Part shown: piece by piece, positions 1 through 9,832 of the stretch
How the letters are laid out: each line of letters begins with the position of its first letter
Numbering within the stretch: the stretch's first letter is position 1
NCBI GenBank assembly: GCA_000727475.1
Contig: KL647305.1
Span: forward strand, 1,535,557 to 1,599,556
Source of the DNA: Sarcocystis neurona
Lineage: Eukaryota > Apicomplexa > Conoidasida > Eucoccidiorida > Sarcocystidae
Length of the DNA stretch: 64,000 nucleotides
Reading direction: 5' to 3'
Notes under the pieces: generated by a model
What the model was told of the DNA's origin: nothing
Seen by the model: only the letters and a program-made list of their open reading frames with translations
Databases searched by the model: none
Translations under genes and position numbers: made by a program

Positions 1-730
1 TCTGCTGCGTCTGCTGCTGCGTCNGTTGCTGCTGCTGTTGCTGCTGCTGCGTCTGCTGCTGTGTCTGCTGCTGCTGCGTCTGCTACCTCGTCTGCTCCGT
101 CTGCTGTCGTTGCCGCGTCGGCTGCTGTTCCCGCGTCTGCTGCGTCTTCTGCTGCCTCGTCTGCTGCGTCTGCTGGCGTTGCCGCGTCTGTCTCTGCTGT
201 GTCTGCCGCTGTTGCTGCGTCTGCTGGAGCTGCTGCATCTGGTGCTGCTGCAGCAGCTGCTCCTGTTGCCTTTGCTGCAACCGGACCCTCTTCTGCTTGC
301 CCCTCCGCGAGCGACGCTTCCTGCACCAAGCCGCCGCTGCTGGTGGTTACCTTGTTTGTTGCTGTTCCAGCAGCAGAACGCCTTTTGCAGTCACTGCTGC
401 TGCTGCTGAGGGGAGGTCCCCTCTTTTCTCTGCAGCTCTCCATCACGCCTGCCCGGCTCAGCGCTGCATGCGCTATCTTTCTCTTCGCAGCCCCTGCAAC
501 CGCAGCAGCAGCAGCGGCTGAACTGCAGACCCTGCGGCAGCAGCGCCAGCAGCATACGTGCTGCAGCAGCAGCAGCAACACCAGCAGCCGCAGCAGTAGC
601 AAGAAAACTTGCAGCAGCAACGGCAATTATAGCGGCGCCCCAAGTGCAACAGCAGCAGCAGGCCTAGCAACGCAGCGGCACGAGCAGCAGAAGAAGTAAC
701 AGCAGCAGCAGGAGGGGCGTAAAGTGGAGC
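1..730. repeat. CTG/CAG triplet-rich block, possibly coding
   Basis: The first 280 bases are almost uninterrupted CTG/CTN triplets and switch to CAG polarity after about 500. An N at base 24 marks an unresolved base. On the plus strand a frame from about 61 to 699 is open and Ala-rich, then Leu- and Ser-rich. The minus strand of 83-280 reads as a Gln run. The non-repeat stretch near 330-400 looks amphipathic in the plus frame, so an exon is possible. Strand and frame cannot be settled from repeats alone. No family is recognised. Confidence 0.5.
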
Positions 731-1905
731 AGAGAAATAAATGGGAGGAGCTGCACTGCGTGGAAGGGCACGCAGACAAAGGAAGAAAGAAGAGACGGCC
801 GAGAGTAGTGACCCAGTGCCCACAGAAACACCCAGAATGGACGCGAGAGAAGGAAATGCGTAGAGAATGAAAGAAGACACAGAGAGAAAAGTCAAGTTAC
901 ATGTAAACGTGGTTGAGAATGTAAAGAGCAGAAAGAGCTGGGAGCGCAAGAAATTGCAGGGAAGAAAATAGCGAAAAATGGAAGAAGAACAGGAAAACTT
1001 CGACTTTCTTCTACAAAGAAGGGCAAGAGAATGGCGAGCAGACAAAGGGAGAGACAGGTGTAGTGAGAAGTTGTACGCCCAACACACCTACGCCGAAAAA
1101 CGAAAGGAGCAGGCGGGGGAGAACAAAGTGAGGGCTAAGGATGGGACCGGTGGGAAAAGAGGACCGCGGTGAAGATGAGATCTAACGAAGAAAGGAACGC
1201 TGCCGAGGAAAGACACGACGGTATGGGGAGAAAGGAGAGAAGAGAATAGAAGGAGAAAAGGAAAAAGTGGGCAGAAACGAAAGCGTAGACAAGCGATGTC
1301 ATATAAAGTGGACGAAGAGAAAAGCGGCGGGATAAAAGTGCCCAGGCGACGCTCGGACGAAGCGCCGTATACGGAGGAGGGAGCAGAGCAGGAAAGTATG
1401 CTTGTTACAGTAGCAGAGAGACGATGTGTCTACGCTGCAGCGAGAAGACTGCCACGCACACGCACACGGAAGCAGGAGGAGAAAAAGACGAGAATACCGA
1501 TTTATAGGCCGGAAAAGGGAGAAGAAGAGATGCTGCGAAGACAGAAAGGCACCGGAAGAAGGAAAGGGAAAACTTGGTGGTAGATTGACGAGGAGAAAAA
1601 GAACCAGCAAAGACCTTTGCGCGGAGAAAGAATAATAAAGGGGCTTGAATCACCGTACGCAGCCGGATGGAATACCATTCAAATGATATGTTAGCGAGAA
1701 GCAGCGAGGCGGTCTGGGCGAAGAGAAGAACACACGGAGAGGCAAGCTGTAATAACAGGAGAAAGGAGGAGAAGCAAAGTAGAGAAACGGGAATCCCTTT
1801 AGAAGAAAAAGTGAATTTCCCCTTGATACGAGCAAACGCCACCGGGCCGGCGTGAAACTGTTTACTTCCGAAGAAGAAGAACAATAAATAATCACCTAAC
1901 AAGCA
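700..1905. other. Purine-rich (GA) stretch without a supported gene
   Basis: For about 1.2 kb the plus strand is dominated by A and G (repeated gaagaa, gagaaag, aggag). The minus strand is therefore a long polypyrimidine run. ORFs here are low-complexity Lys/Arg/Glu on plus or Ser/Leu/Phe on minus. Such asymmetry is typical of intron or untranslated sequence, or of an H-DNA-prone tract, rather than of a protein gene. I support no gene in it. Confidence 0.5.
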
Positions 1906-2992
1906 TACACGCATGTGCCGCAGCAGCAGCAACGGGAGAAACGGAGTCGCAGCAGCAGCAGCAGCAGCACCAGCAGCCAGGTGCTGGCTTCTTTCCTCTG
2001 TGCTGCAGCTGCTTGTGGTAGAGTAACGGCAGCACCGCAACTTACACGCTGGATCTAGCTTCTCCTGCGGCACTGCAGCTGCTACTGCTGCAGGTGCTGC
2101 CTGTCTGCTGGCGTTTCTGCTGCTGCTCGTGATGCTCCTGCTCCTGACGCAGCAACGGCTACTGCGTCGAAGCTCCTCTGTTCTCATGCTGCTCCTGTTC
2201 TTGCGTCTACAGGAGCGGCTTCGGCTTCGGCTTCTGTTGCTTCGAGACTCGCTGCAGTGCTCCTGAATTTGCTTCAGGTGCTTGTGCATCTGCTCATCTC
2301 GGCTGCTGTTGCTTTCTCCCCTGTTGCTGCGCTTCTCTCTAGCTGCTATTGTGTGTCTACAGGCACATAGAGTGCTTCTGCGGCAACACCTGCTGCTGCT
2401 GCTTACGCTGCGATGCGAACACTGTTCGCGTCTAACTGCTGCTGCTTCTTCGGCTTCTTGTGCTGCGACAGCTGCCACAGATACCTCGACGGACCCGGTG
2501 CTTGCTGATGAACGAGTATGTGGCTGCCGCTGCAGCTGCTGCTGCCGTTGCCAAGGCAGAGAAGGAAGGGGAAAAAAGAGAAGAGGAGCCCCTCGCACAA
2601 CAAGCAAAGCAGTCACAGCGGCAGATGCAGCCCAAGCTGCAGCAGCAAGAGCGAAGAAGCAGCAGCAAGTTGAGAGAGAGCTGGAGCAGCAAGAGCGCAC
2701 ACAGCAACCTCCCCTAGCACGCCTCGACGTGCAGACCCGCCAAGAGTACAACACCAGCGTGCACACGACGACCAGGCACACCGTGCCTACGCGCCGGTGC
2801 GTTAGTCATTCGGTGTGCGCGTGTTCATCCGGCCTACGTACACATATGTGTGTCGAAATTTTCAGGGTAGTGAACAACAGTGACGAGGAAGCCGAGGGGA
2901 GGGAAGGAGCCCATAAGTGCACCTCCTTTTGTGAAGGAGTGGCTATACCGAAACGTTGCTACGTCTCTTTCTCTCCCTCTTTCTCTTTGTGA
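1906..2992 (+). CDS. Candidate CAG-rich exon block, unknown product
   Basis: This block combines CAG/CTG runs with non-repetitive sequence. On the plus strand a good acceptor (tgtgtctacag, ending near 2360) precedes a frame open to 2992. That frame carries an Ala/Gln stretch followed by a charged, coiled-coil-like segment (QVERELEQQERTQQPP near 2668-2712). An alternative plus frame at 2460-2717 gives an Ala run then a Lys/Glu-rich helix. The minus strand is also open for more than 450 codons across 1405-2781, so strand is not certain. No domain is recognised. The plus strand is preferred because the non-repeat part gives charged helical sequence and a plausible splice acceptor. Confidence 0.25.
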
Positions 2993-3113
2993 AGTGGTGT
3001 ATTTCTCTCTCTCTCTCTCTTCCTCTGTGTGTGTGTATCTCTCTCTGTATTTCACTCGCACGATGCTCTGCCAACACATTCATGCACGTATCTCTAGAGA
3101 AAAATATCTGTCG

Positions 3114-3201
3114 GGCAGTTAGTATGCAAGGCGGTTTGGTAATGTGCTGAGAGAGGAGATCTGTGTTGCAGTTCGTGTGCAAGGCGCTTCGGTAATGTGC
3201 C
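3114..3201 (+). repeat. Short direct duplication
   Basis: A segment of about 32 bp (gcagttagtatgcaaggcgg onward, 3114-3147) recurs with a few substitutions at 3168-3201. The period is about 54 bp. Both copies end in ggtaatgtgc. This looks like a diverged tandem duplication in non-coding DNA. Confidence 0.7.
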
Positions 3202-4970
3202 GGGAAGGCTCTTTCAGTGAAAGTTTCTCACTATGCGTGTGATACGCAGGCATACATATTCACATATACCTATATATATGTGTACGCATGGACGCATAGA
3301 GCGAAATGTAAGAAGAGGCACAGAGGAAGCGAGGACAAGAGAGAAGAAAGCGAGAGCGAGACAGAGAGCGAGATACCGAGCGCGAGCTAAAGACTGACAG
3401 CTGGAGCCATAGAGAACGAGAGGAGGGGGTAACATGTGGGAAAATGTTGTATATCTGCAGACAGAGCGCGGGAAACCATGTGTGTTGTTAGCGTTGATAA
3501 TATCAGGTACCAAGATGGAAGTGCCAATGTAATGATTTATCTGTGTAGATATCGGATGCAACGCGTACAGGCGCACAATGCCTAGCTCAGCAGATATATT
3601 TACGTCGGAATTCTACGGCTACTCACTGCAGCAACCTGCCTATCACAACCTCTTTTCAGGCAGGTCCACACGAGAGCGAGGTGGTCCGTTTTCTCCCTCT
3701 TTGTAAAGGTGGATTTCTTGTATGCTTACATGCACTTTTTCTCCGGAGGACGAGTTTCGTTTCTCGTAATTGTCCGGACGACTCTCACGTATACGAGTAC
3801 AGGCACACAGTGATGTTTGCCGCACATAGCAGAAGAATTCCGAATGGACGTATGCCTTGTACGCGTATCTGTCATTCTCTGCCTTTTCATCAGTACAACA
3901 CAACCACAAGGGGTGTAGTACCATACGAGGCGTAGACTCCCGTATAGACGCTAGAAAAAACATGCACAGAGGGGCCTTTATCCTGACGATGAGATAATAT
4001 ACGAATATGCGACAAGGAGATGCCTTACAATATACACGGACGCAGACGTCAGTACAAGACGAGCAATGAGTTTCGAATACCAAATAGGTGCGCAGAAGCA
4101 ACCCCCCAGAGCAAAACGAACACGCAGTGACACAGAGGTTTATGCCAGGCAAATCATGCCAGTCTATCTATCTACCTATCTCCCTGTCTTTCTTTCTCTC
4201 TCTCTCTCTCCCTCTATATATATAGATGTGCGGGGGCAAAAGTGCTGCGTAACGCGCACGATAGAGTTGAAGGTGGTGGTTGTCTCGGTCGTCACGGTGT
4301 AAAGAGCGGTAATAACGGCTTTCTAGCACCACCTAAGAGATGGATGTGTGTACGTACCGTAGAAACGTGTAGAGGAAACGTGCACATACCAAGCTAAATA
4401 GATAGGATTGTTAAATGACATTCATACATATATATATATATATATGTATATACACATGTACACATGTGTATACATACACTGTCTCTCTCTCTATATATAT
4501 ACACACATACCTCGTTACGTATATGAATATTAATGATACATAGATACATTCACATGTGTAAATATGTATGGTCCTACGTGTACCTCTCCCTCTCTCCGTC
4601 TATCTCCGTATAGTAACACGTAGTAAACATTTGCAGGTGAGTTGAGTGTCCTGCTGTACCTCGTGGACACGTCCATTTTTACGTACGTCTTTCTTGTTCG
4701 TGTTTTATACAGAGTGAGAAAGAGAGAAAACCAGAAGGGAAAGTGCACGGAAGTGAAACCCGGTATATGATTAATTTGCCGAAGTTAATGTCGGCAATGG
4801 CATGTCTGTGTGTGTATGTGCTTCCACAAGTTTCTGACGTTGCAAAAATATTCGAGGGCTGCCCGCATACGCTGGTCAATTTCAGTAAAGCTCTCCATTA
4901 GTGTCTCCATATTCGGCAAAACGTCTGTACACAGAGAGTTGTAACTGATGATTTGCAGGTATATTTAGGT

Positions 4971-5099
4971 GGAAGCAGGCTACTATAGAATTACACCTAG
5001 ACTGGTACATGCGTTCAGGCAGACCCACGTTATCATCATATAAGAGGAAGGAGGCTACTATAGAGTTACGTCTAGAACTGTACATGCGCCCAGACAGAT
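4971..5099 (+). repeat. 75-bp tandem duplication
   Basis: The block beginning ggaagcaggctactatagaa at 4971 recurs at 5046 as ggaaggaggctactatagag. About 54 bp align with scattered substitutions, including the shared tags gtacatgcg and cagacaga. Two diverged copies sit in an otherwise gene-free region. Confidence 0.75.
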
Positions 5100-6831
5100 A
5101 CACAGCATCATTTTATACATACACATATATGTTCAGATAGATATGTTGTGGACCACATTTTCACGGATACAATATGTTGATGTGTAAAAACGTACATGGT
5201 TGCACATATATATATATATATATACATAGAGAGAGAGACAGAGACAGAGAGATAGGTGGACAGTGAGATGATTCCACACCATGTATATATATATATATAT
5301 TTGTCTACAATTCTTCCCCTCTGTCTCTCTTTGAACAGATATCTATGTGGTGAGATACGGAACTGTATCTTGTATGCGTAGAGATGCGGATATGTATAAG
5401 CGTACCCCTAGGGGGACATAACTCCACCTGTGTGTGCGTGTGTACCGACATCTGTACATTTGCGTGTCGACGAAGGTAGTAAATTTCGCGTCTAGAACAG
5501 GGATACAGATGAATACTAAGGTCTGTAAATAGAGATAGACACTGTCATTCGTGTCTACGAGCAGACAGGTGGCAAGAGACGACTATGTGTCACTTTCTAC
5601 GAATCAATAGATTTATGTCGGCACGGGCAGAAACAGAGAAAAGTGTGTCTTTCTTGACAGGTGGATACATATAGGTGTACATCCAAAAGTAGGGAAGGAG
5701 TGTATTTACGCAGACACGCCAATGGATCCGTCGGAGAGGATCGAGCGTACTACGCGCGGGTAGAGCGTAGCTACATAGGCATTCGTACGAAGCAGTAATC
5801 CGACAAAGGTCTACAACGTGGATGGAGTAAACAGTAGGATAAATCAGCAACACTTCTCTTCAGCTGCGTCTTGCATCTCTTCTCAATTTTCCTCCTCTAC
5901 ACGGCAGTCACTTCTATGTCGAGACGCCTCCTCGTCGTACGTACACGCATGTTAAGATCGCCAGAGAATTGTATACATGTATCTACAGAGAGGAACATCA
6001 CTACGTATCTGTTTCTGAATAGAGAGATACATAAAGTAAATATATATCTATTCGTTTAGATGGAGACATATGTCCACTTGTATACATACCGGTAGACACA
6101 TGTGGATCATTATATACATATGCATATATACAGAGAGAGGAATGGAGAGAGGGATTAATAAGTATCCATATATATATATACGTATATATGAATACAGAAG
6201 CAGGGACAGAAGTAAGGAGCTACGATCCTTATGTATGTGTGTAGAGAGGGATAGTTAGAAAGTAATTAAGCAGGAGTCACCTGCGCAGTTGTGTTATGCC
6301 CAGACACAGGGAGGCAGGGGCCGTGCATCTTCGACGCAAGAAGAACACGTATATGTAGTAGATAGATATATGCCTAGTGTTTCTTTTTTCTCTTGAAAGT
6401 CTGATATGTCTACGAGGGCACTTTCCTCTTGTTCGAGTGCCGCCTGTTTATTTTTACGAATAGCGAGACACACGTATATGGAGATCTATGAGGGCGAAGC
6501 AGTGACTTTTAGAAGGATGCCACACAGCCCGCGGTCACTGCTAAAGACGCAGTCACCCTTTCACCTTCTGGTGAATTATTTTACGCAGGCGAATGGAAAC
6601 AATTCACGTCGAGCTCCAAAATGTTGCCACATCGTAGACAGACAGCCACACGCACAGACACAAGTATATATATATATATACACACCCAGGTAGGTGACGA
6701 TTCGTTTTGTTCTTTTGTCCGTGTTATTTGTTTGTATTCCCGACATATTATTGTGAGAACTCGGACGTAGTACAGGACATAGCAAGTGAGCAGCTGAATG
6801 CCAGCTCTTCGTGTCCTACAACCGGACAGAC

Positions 6832-6832
<1 letters not shown>

Positions 6833-6863
<31 letters not shown>
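6833..6863 (+). repeat. (TG)n microsatellite
   Basis: About 15 uninterrupted TG dinucleotides. Confidence 0.95.
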
Positions 6864-6864
<1 letters not shown>

Positions 6865-6917
6865 TCCCGACATAGATGTGAGGAGTCTTTATATACAAGT
6901 GTCTTTGCACATATATG

Positions 6918-7343
6918 CTATAAACAAATGTGACACGTAGATCTGAGTGGTGATACATGCAGATCGTTGCAGGAGTGAGTCGATAATGCCCACCGTGTAC
7001 TTTCCACGCGGACAGGCTCGTGTACGTGCGGCCACGTAGATGAACAGCCGCTATGTACGGATGTATTCACCCAGAGATCTGGAGGTATGCGCGTGTACGG
7101 CTTTGCAGGAGTGACTTTATAGTTTCCGACCCAGTTTTCTTCAGGAAGACAGACTAGTGAATTGTTTTTCGTCCGGCTTATGAAAAAGGAGTACAAAAAT
7201 CTGGAAGTGTGCGGGGTTTTGCTTGGCTTGTCGGCGGCATCGATGCGGCTGCGCGCGCGGCTCTCTCCGCGGTCTCTCCCTGCGCGACTGCATGTGCTGC
7301 CTCCGCACACGTGTCTCACGCCTGTGCATGCTTTCTCCGTCAT
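6918..7343 (-). CDS. Unassigned 141-codon minus-strand ORF
   Basis: An ATG at 7343 on the minus strand opens a 141-codon frame with mixed, non-repetitive composition, unusual for this neighbourhood. It is basic near the N-terminus and carries several Cys and Trp residues. I see no signal peptide, membrane segment or known motif. It lies antisense to, and partly overlaps, a possible plus-strand exon around 7160-7360. It may be a chance ORF in a promoter or leader region. Confidence 0.15.
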   Translation of the reverse strand: MTEKACTGVRHVCGGSTCSRAGRDRGESRARSRIDAADKPSKTPHTSRFLYSFFISRTKNNSLVCLPEENWVGNYKVTPAKPYTRIPPDLWVNTSVHSGCSSTWPHVHEPVRVESTRWALSTHSCNDLHVSPLRSTCHICL

Positions 7344-7429
7344 TTTCCCTTATTTCTCTAGGAGAAAGTGTGTCTTTCTTTCGTTCCTTTTTCTTCTCCC
7401 TTTCTCTTTACCACTTGCTGTCCCAGTTG

Positions 7430-7952
7430 CTGGCATACTGACGAAAGAGAGAGGGAGGACGTCCAATTCGCTCGGGCTGCTTCTACAGCGTTCCTGGCCG
7501 CTTGTGTGTATGTGTGCGTGTGTGTAGCAGCTGCAGCACCAGCAGCAAGAGCAGAAACAACAACAGCAGTCCAGCAGCAGCAGACACTTGGCAGCGACTT
7601 GCAGCAGCAACCCGCAGCAGCCGAGCGAGCGGTCGCAGCAGCAAAGCCAGCGCCACCTGGAGCAGGGGTCCGAGGGCAGGGCGCAGGTCCAAGAGAGTCA
7701 GAGGCGGCAGCCAGGACTTGTGCAGTCGCAGTGGCAGCAGCACTCCCGCTGCAGCAGCAGCAGTGGCTCTGGTGCGCTAGAAAGAGCGACGATCTTCCGA
7801 CAGCGGCGGAAAGAAGCAGCAGCAGAGAAAGAAAAGGCAGCAGCAGCTGCTGCAGTGTCATCTTCACAAGCGCGTCTGCAACTCCAGCGGCAGAGAGAGC
7901 ACGGGCAGCAGCTTCTATTTCCACGCCGCTGCAGCAGCAGGACATCTTGTGA
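7430..7952 (+). CDS. Candidate exon, Gln/Ala-rich, hydrophobic segment
   Basis: Downstream of a pyrimidine tract and a possible acceptor (cttgctgtcccag), a plus frame stays open to 7952. It has a charged start (DEREREDVQ), a hydrophobic stretch resembling a signal or membrane segment (AFLAACVYVCVCVAAAAPA), short Gln runs and Ala-rich sequence. No ATG lies early in this frame, so it would be an internal exon. The opposite strand is also open across 7358-7945 and gives Leu/Ala-rich helical sequence, so strand is genuinely uncertain. No family is recognised. Confidence 0.25.
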
Positions 7953-8039
7953 CGTCGCAGCGGAGAGGCAGCAGCCTCAGAGAAACTGATGCAGCAGAGT
8001 TAGTGTGCCAGTCGTGCTGCGGCGCAGGCGCTATCTTAG

Positions 8040-9380
8040 CTGCCGCTGCAGCGGCAGCAAGAAGAACGGCAGTGTAGTGGCTTGATAGGAAGAAGAAGCA
8101 GCAGCAGCGGCAGCGGCAGCACCGGCTGCGGCCGGCGGATGGGACAACGAATGACTGCTCAGTAGATCAGTAGCACGAAGCAGCAAGGAAGAGCAGCAAC
8201 AAAAATGGGGATGCAGTCTGCTGCGTTTGCTGTCTTTTCAGGTCGCGCAGCAGCGGTAGCCCGTGCAGCAGAAGCTACAGCTGCAACCGCACAGCAGCAG
8301 CGCGGCATCGCACACCAGCTGCACAACACCAGCAGCACCAGAAACAGCAACAGCAGCCACCGCAGGACGACAACGGAAGTTGTCCCTCACCTTCGCTGCA
8401 GTGGGACACCAAGAAAAAGTCGGCAGCAGGGCGGGCTGCACGCGCGGAAAGCAGCAAAAGCAACTCTTTCGGGTAGTTACTACGATCCCACGTCTCACCC
8501 CTGCAGCAGCACACGAACCACAGCAGCACCACACCCGCAGCGGCAGCAGCAGCAGCAGAAGCGATACTGAGGCTGCGAATACTCTTAGCAAAACAGCAGT
8601 GAACGACCAGCCTTTCTAGCAGCAGCAACAGAGAACCAGCACCAGCAAATCTGCTGCAGCAGCAGGAAAGGAAAAGCAGAACCGCAGCAGCAGCAGCGTA
8701 GAGACGGCAGCAATAGCAGCAGCAGCAGCAGGGGCAGCGGGATAGACAACGATGGGATGAAGACAAGGATGCACGGAGGCTACCACCAGCAGCAGCAACA
8801 GAAGCCGAAGAAGCAGGAGTAGCTCCTTAAGAAGAATAAGAAGAGACGCAGAGGGAGAAACTTCGGGAGAAGGGGAGAGAGCAAAAGGAAGAGAACGAGC
8901 AGCAGAAGCAGCAGCGGAAGGGCAAGCGACGGGAAGAGCGACAGCAGCAGCAGCGAGATAGGAAGTGAAAATATAGCAGCAACAGCAGCAGCAGCAGCTC
9001 ATAGATCAGCAACACCAGCATCAGCAGCGGGGAAAAGACCGACCTGAGCAGCAGCAGCACCAGCAGCAGCAGGCGAGAGGCATCATCAAACACTGCGGTA
9101 CGCGCGGTCATCTGTGTAGCAGCAGCAGCGGCAACTAGAGCAGCAACAGAAAGAGCAGCAATGGCAGCATCAGCAGGAGCACCGACAGAAAGAGGAGCTA
9201 GAGCAGCAACAGCAGCAACAACAGCAGCAGCTCTCCCAGCAGCAGGCGAACAGCAGACGCAGCGAGAGAGCGAAGGCGGGAGGAGCGGCAGTAGCAACAT
9301 CAACAGTCGCGGCAAAACCAACAACAGCAGCAACAGCAGGCGTAGCATCAACAGCAGGAGCACGAGCGGCAGCAGACGCA
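8040..9380. repeat. CAG-rich block, frames unresolved
   Basis: Continuous CAG-type triplets interspersed with non-repeat DNA. Several frames are open for 60-130 codons on plus (Gln/Ser/Ala) and up to 346 codons on minus (Leu/Ala/Cys). No segment gives a recognisable domain. This is probably exon or intron sequence of the plus-strand HAAR gene(s) that follow, but I cannot assign it. Confidence 0.5.
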
Positions 9381-9383
9381 GGG

Positions 9384-9600
9384 GCAGCAGCATATGCTGG
9401 AGCGGCAGCATATGCTGGAGCGGCAGCATATGCAGGAGCGGCAGCAGGAACAGGAGCGGCAGCAGAAGCAGGAACGGCAGCAGAAGGAGTGACAGCAGGA
9501 GGGGGAGCGACAGCAGAAGGGGGAGCGACAGCAGAAGCAGGAGCGGCAGCGGAAGCAGGAGCGGCAGCGGAAGCAGGAGCGGCAGCAGAAGCAGCGAGAT
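9384..9600 (+). repeat. Degenerate 18-bp tandem repeat
   Basis: Units of the form ggcagcatatgctggagc repeat head to tail. The best copies are 9404-9421 and 9422-9439, and the array then decays into ggcagcrgaagcaggagc versions up to about 9600. Because 18 is a multiple of three, the array keeps all frames open (for example Gly-Ala-Ala-Tyr-Ala on plus, Ala-Pro-Ala-Tyr on minus). Confidence 0.8.
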
Positions 9601-9832
9601 TCTGCAGTTCAGGAGCAGCAGAAGGAGCAAAGCAGCTTCCGTTAGAACACCAGCAGCGGCCAAATCTTCCGTAGCAGCGTAGCCACAGGAGAGGGGAGGG
9701 CAGGTGAGAAGCAAGTTGCTGCTGCTCCTGCAGCACCAGCAGCAAAAGTTTCTCCTCGAAGCCCTCTTAGTTGAAGCGCCGAGAAGGACGTAGAAGAAGA
9801 AGTCGAAACTGCTGAATATAAAATCTTCACAG

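Larger units (their letters stand above)
2993..7140. other. Gene-poor AT-microsatellite segment
   Basis: About 4 kb of AT-rich sequence with (CT)n near 2960-3030 and 4190-4215, and (TA)n at 4428-4450, 5206-5225, 5284-5300, 6166-6190 and 6664-6681. ORFs are short, lack convincing codon bias and mostly translate TA repeats as Ile/Tyr. I see no gene. Small direct duplications and a GT run are listed separately. Confidence 0.6.

Noticed and set aside
83..280. Minus-strand poly-Gln protein
   Set aside because: It is only the translation of a CTG/CAG run. The plus strand is open too, and no non-repeat sequence supports the minus strand.
1405..2781. 458-codon minus-strand ORF
   Set aside because: Its second half is the complement of the purine-rich tract and reads as Ser/Leu/Phe pyrimidine translation. 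A better exon reading exists on plus for 2.3-2.9 kb.
6070..6258. Small ORF with Ile/Tyr/Arg
   Set aside because: Made of TA and GA microsatellite sequence, with no coding features.
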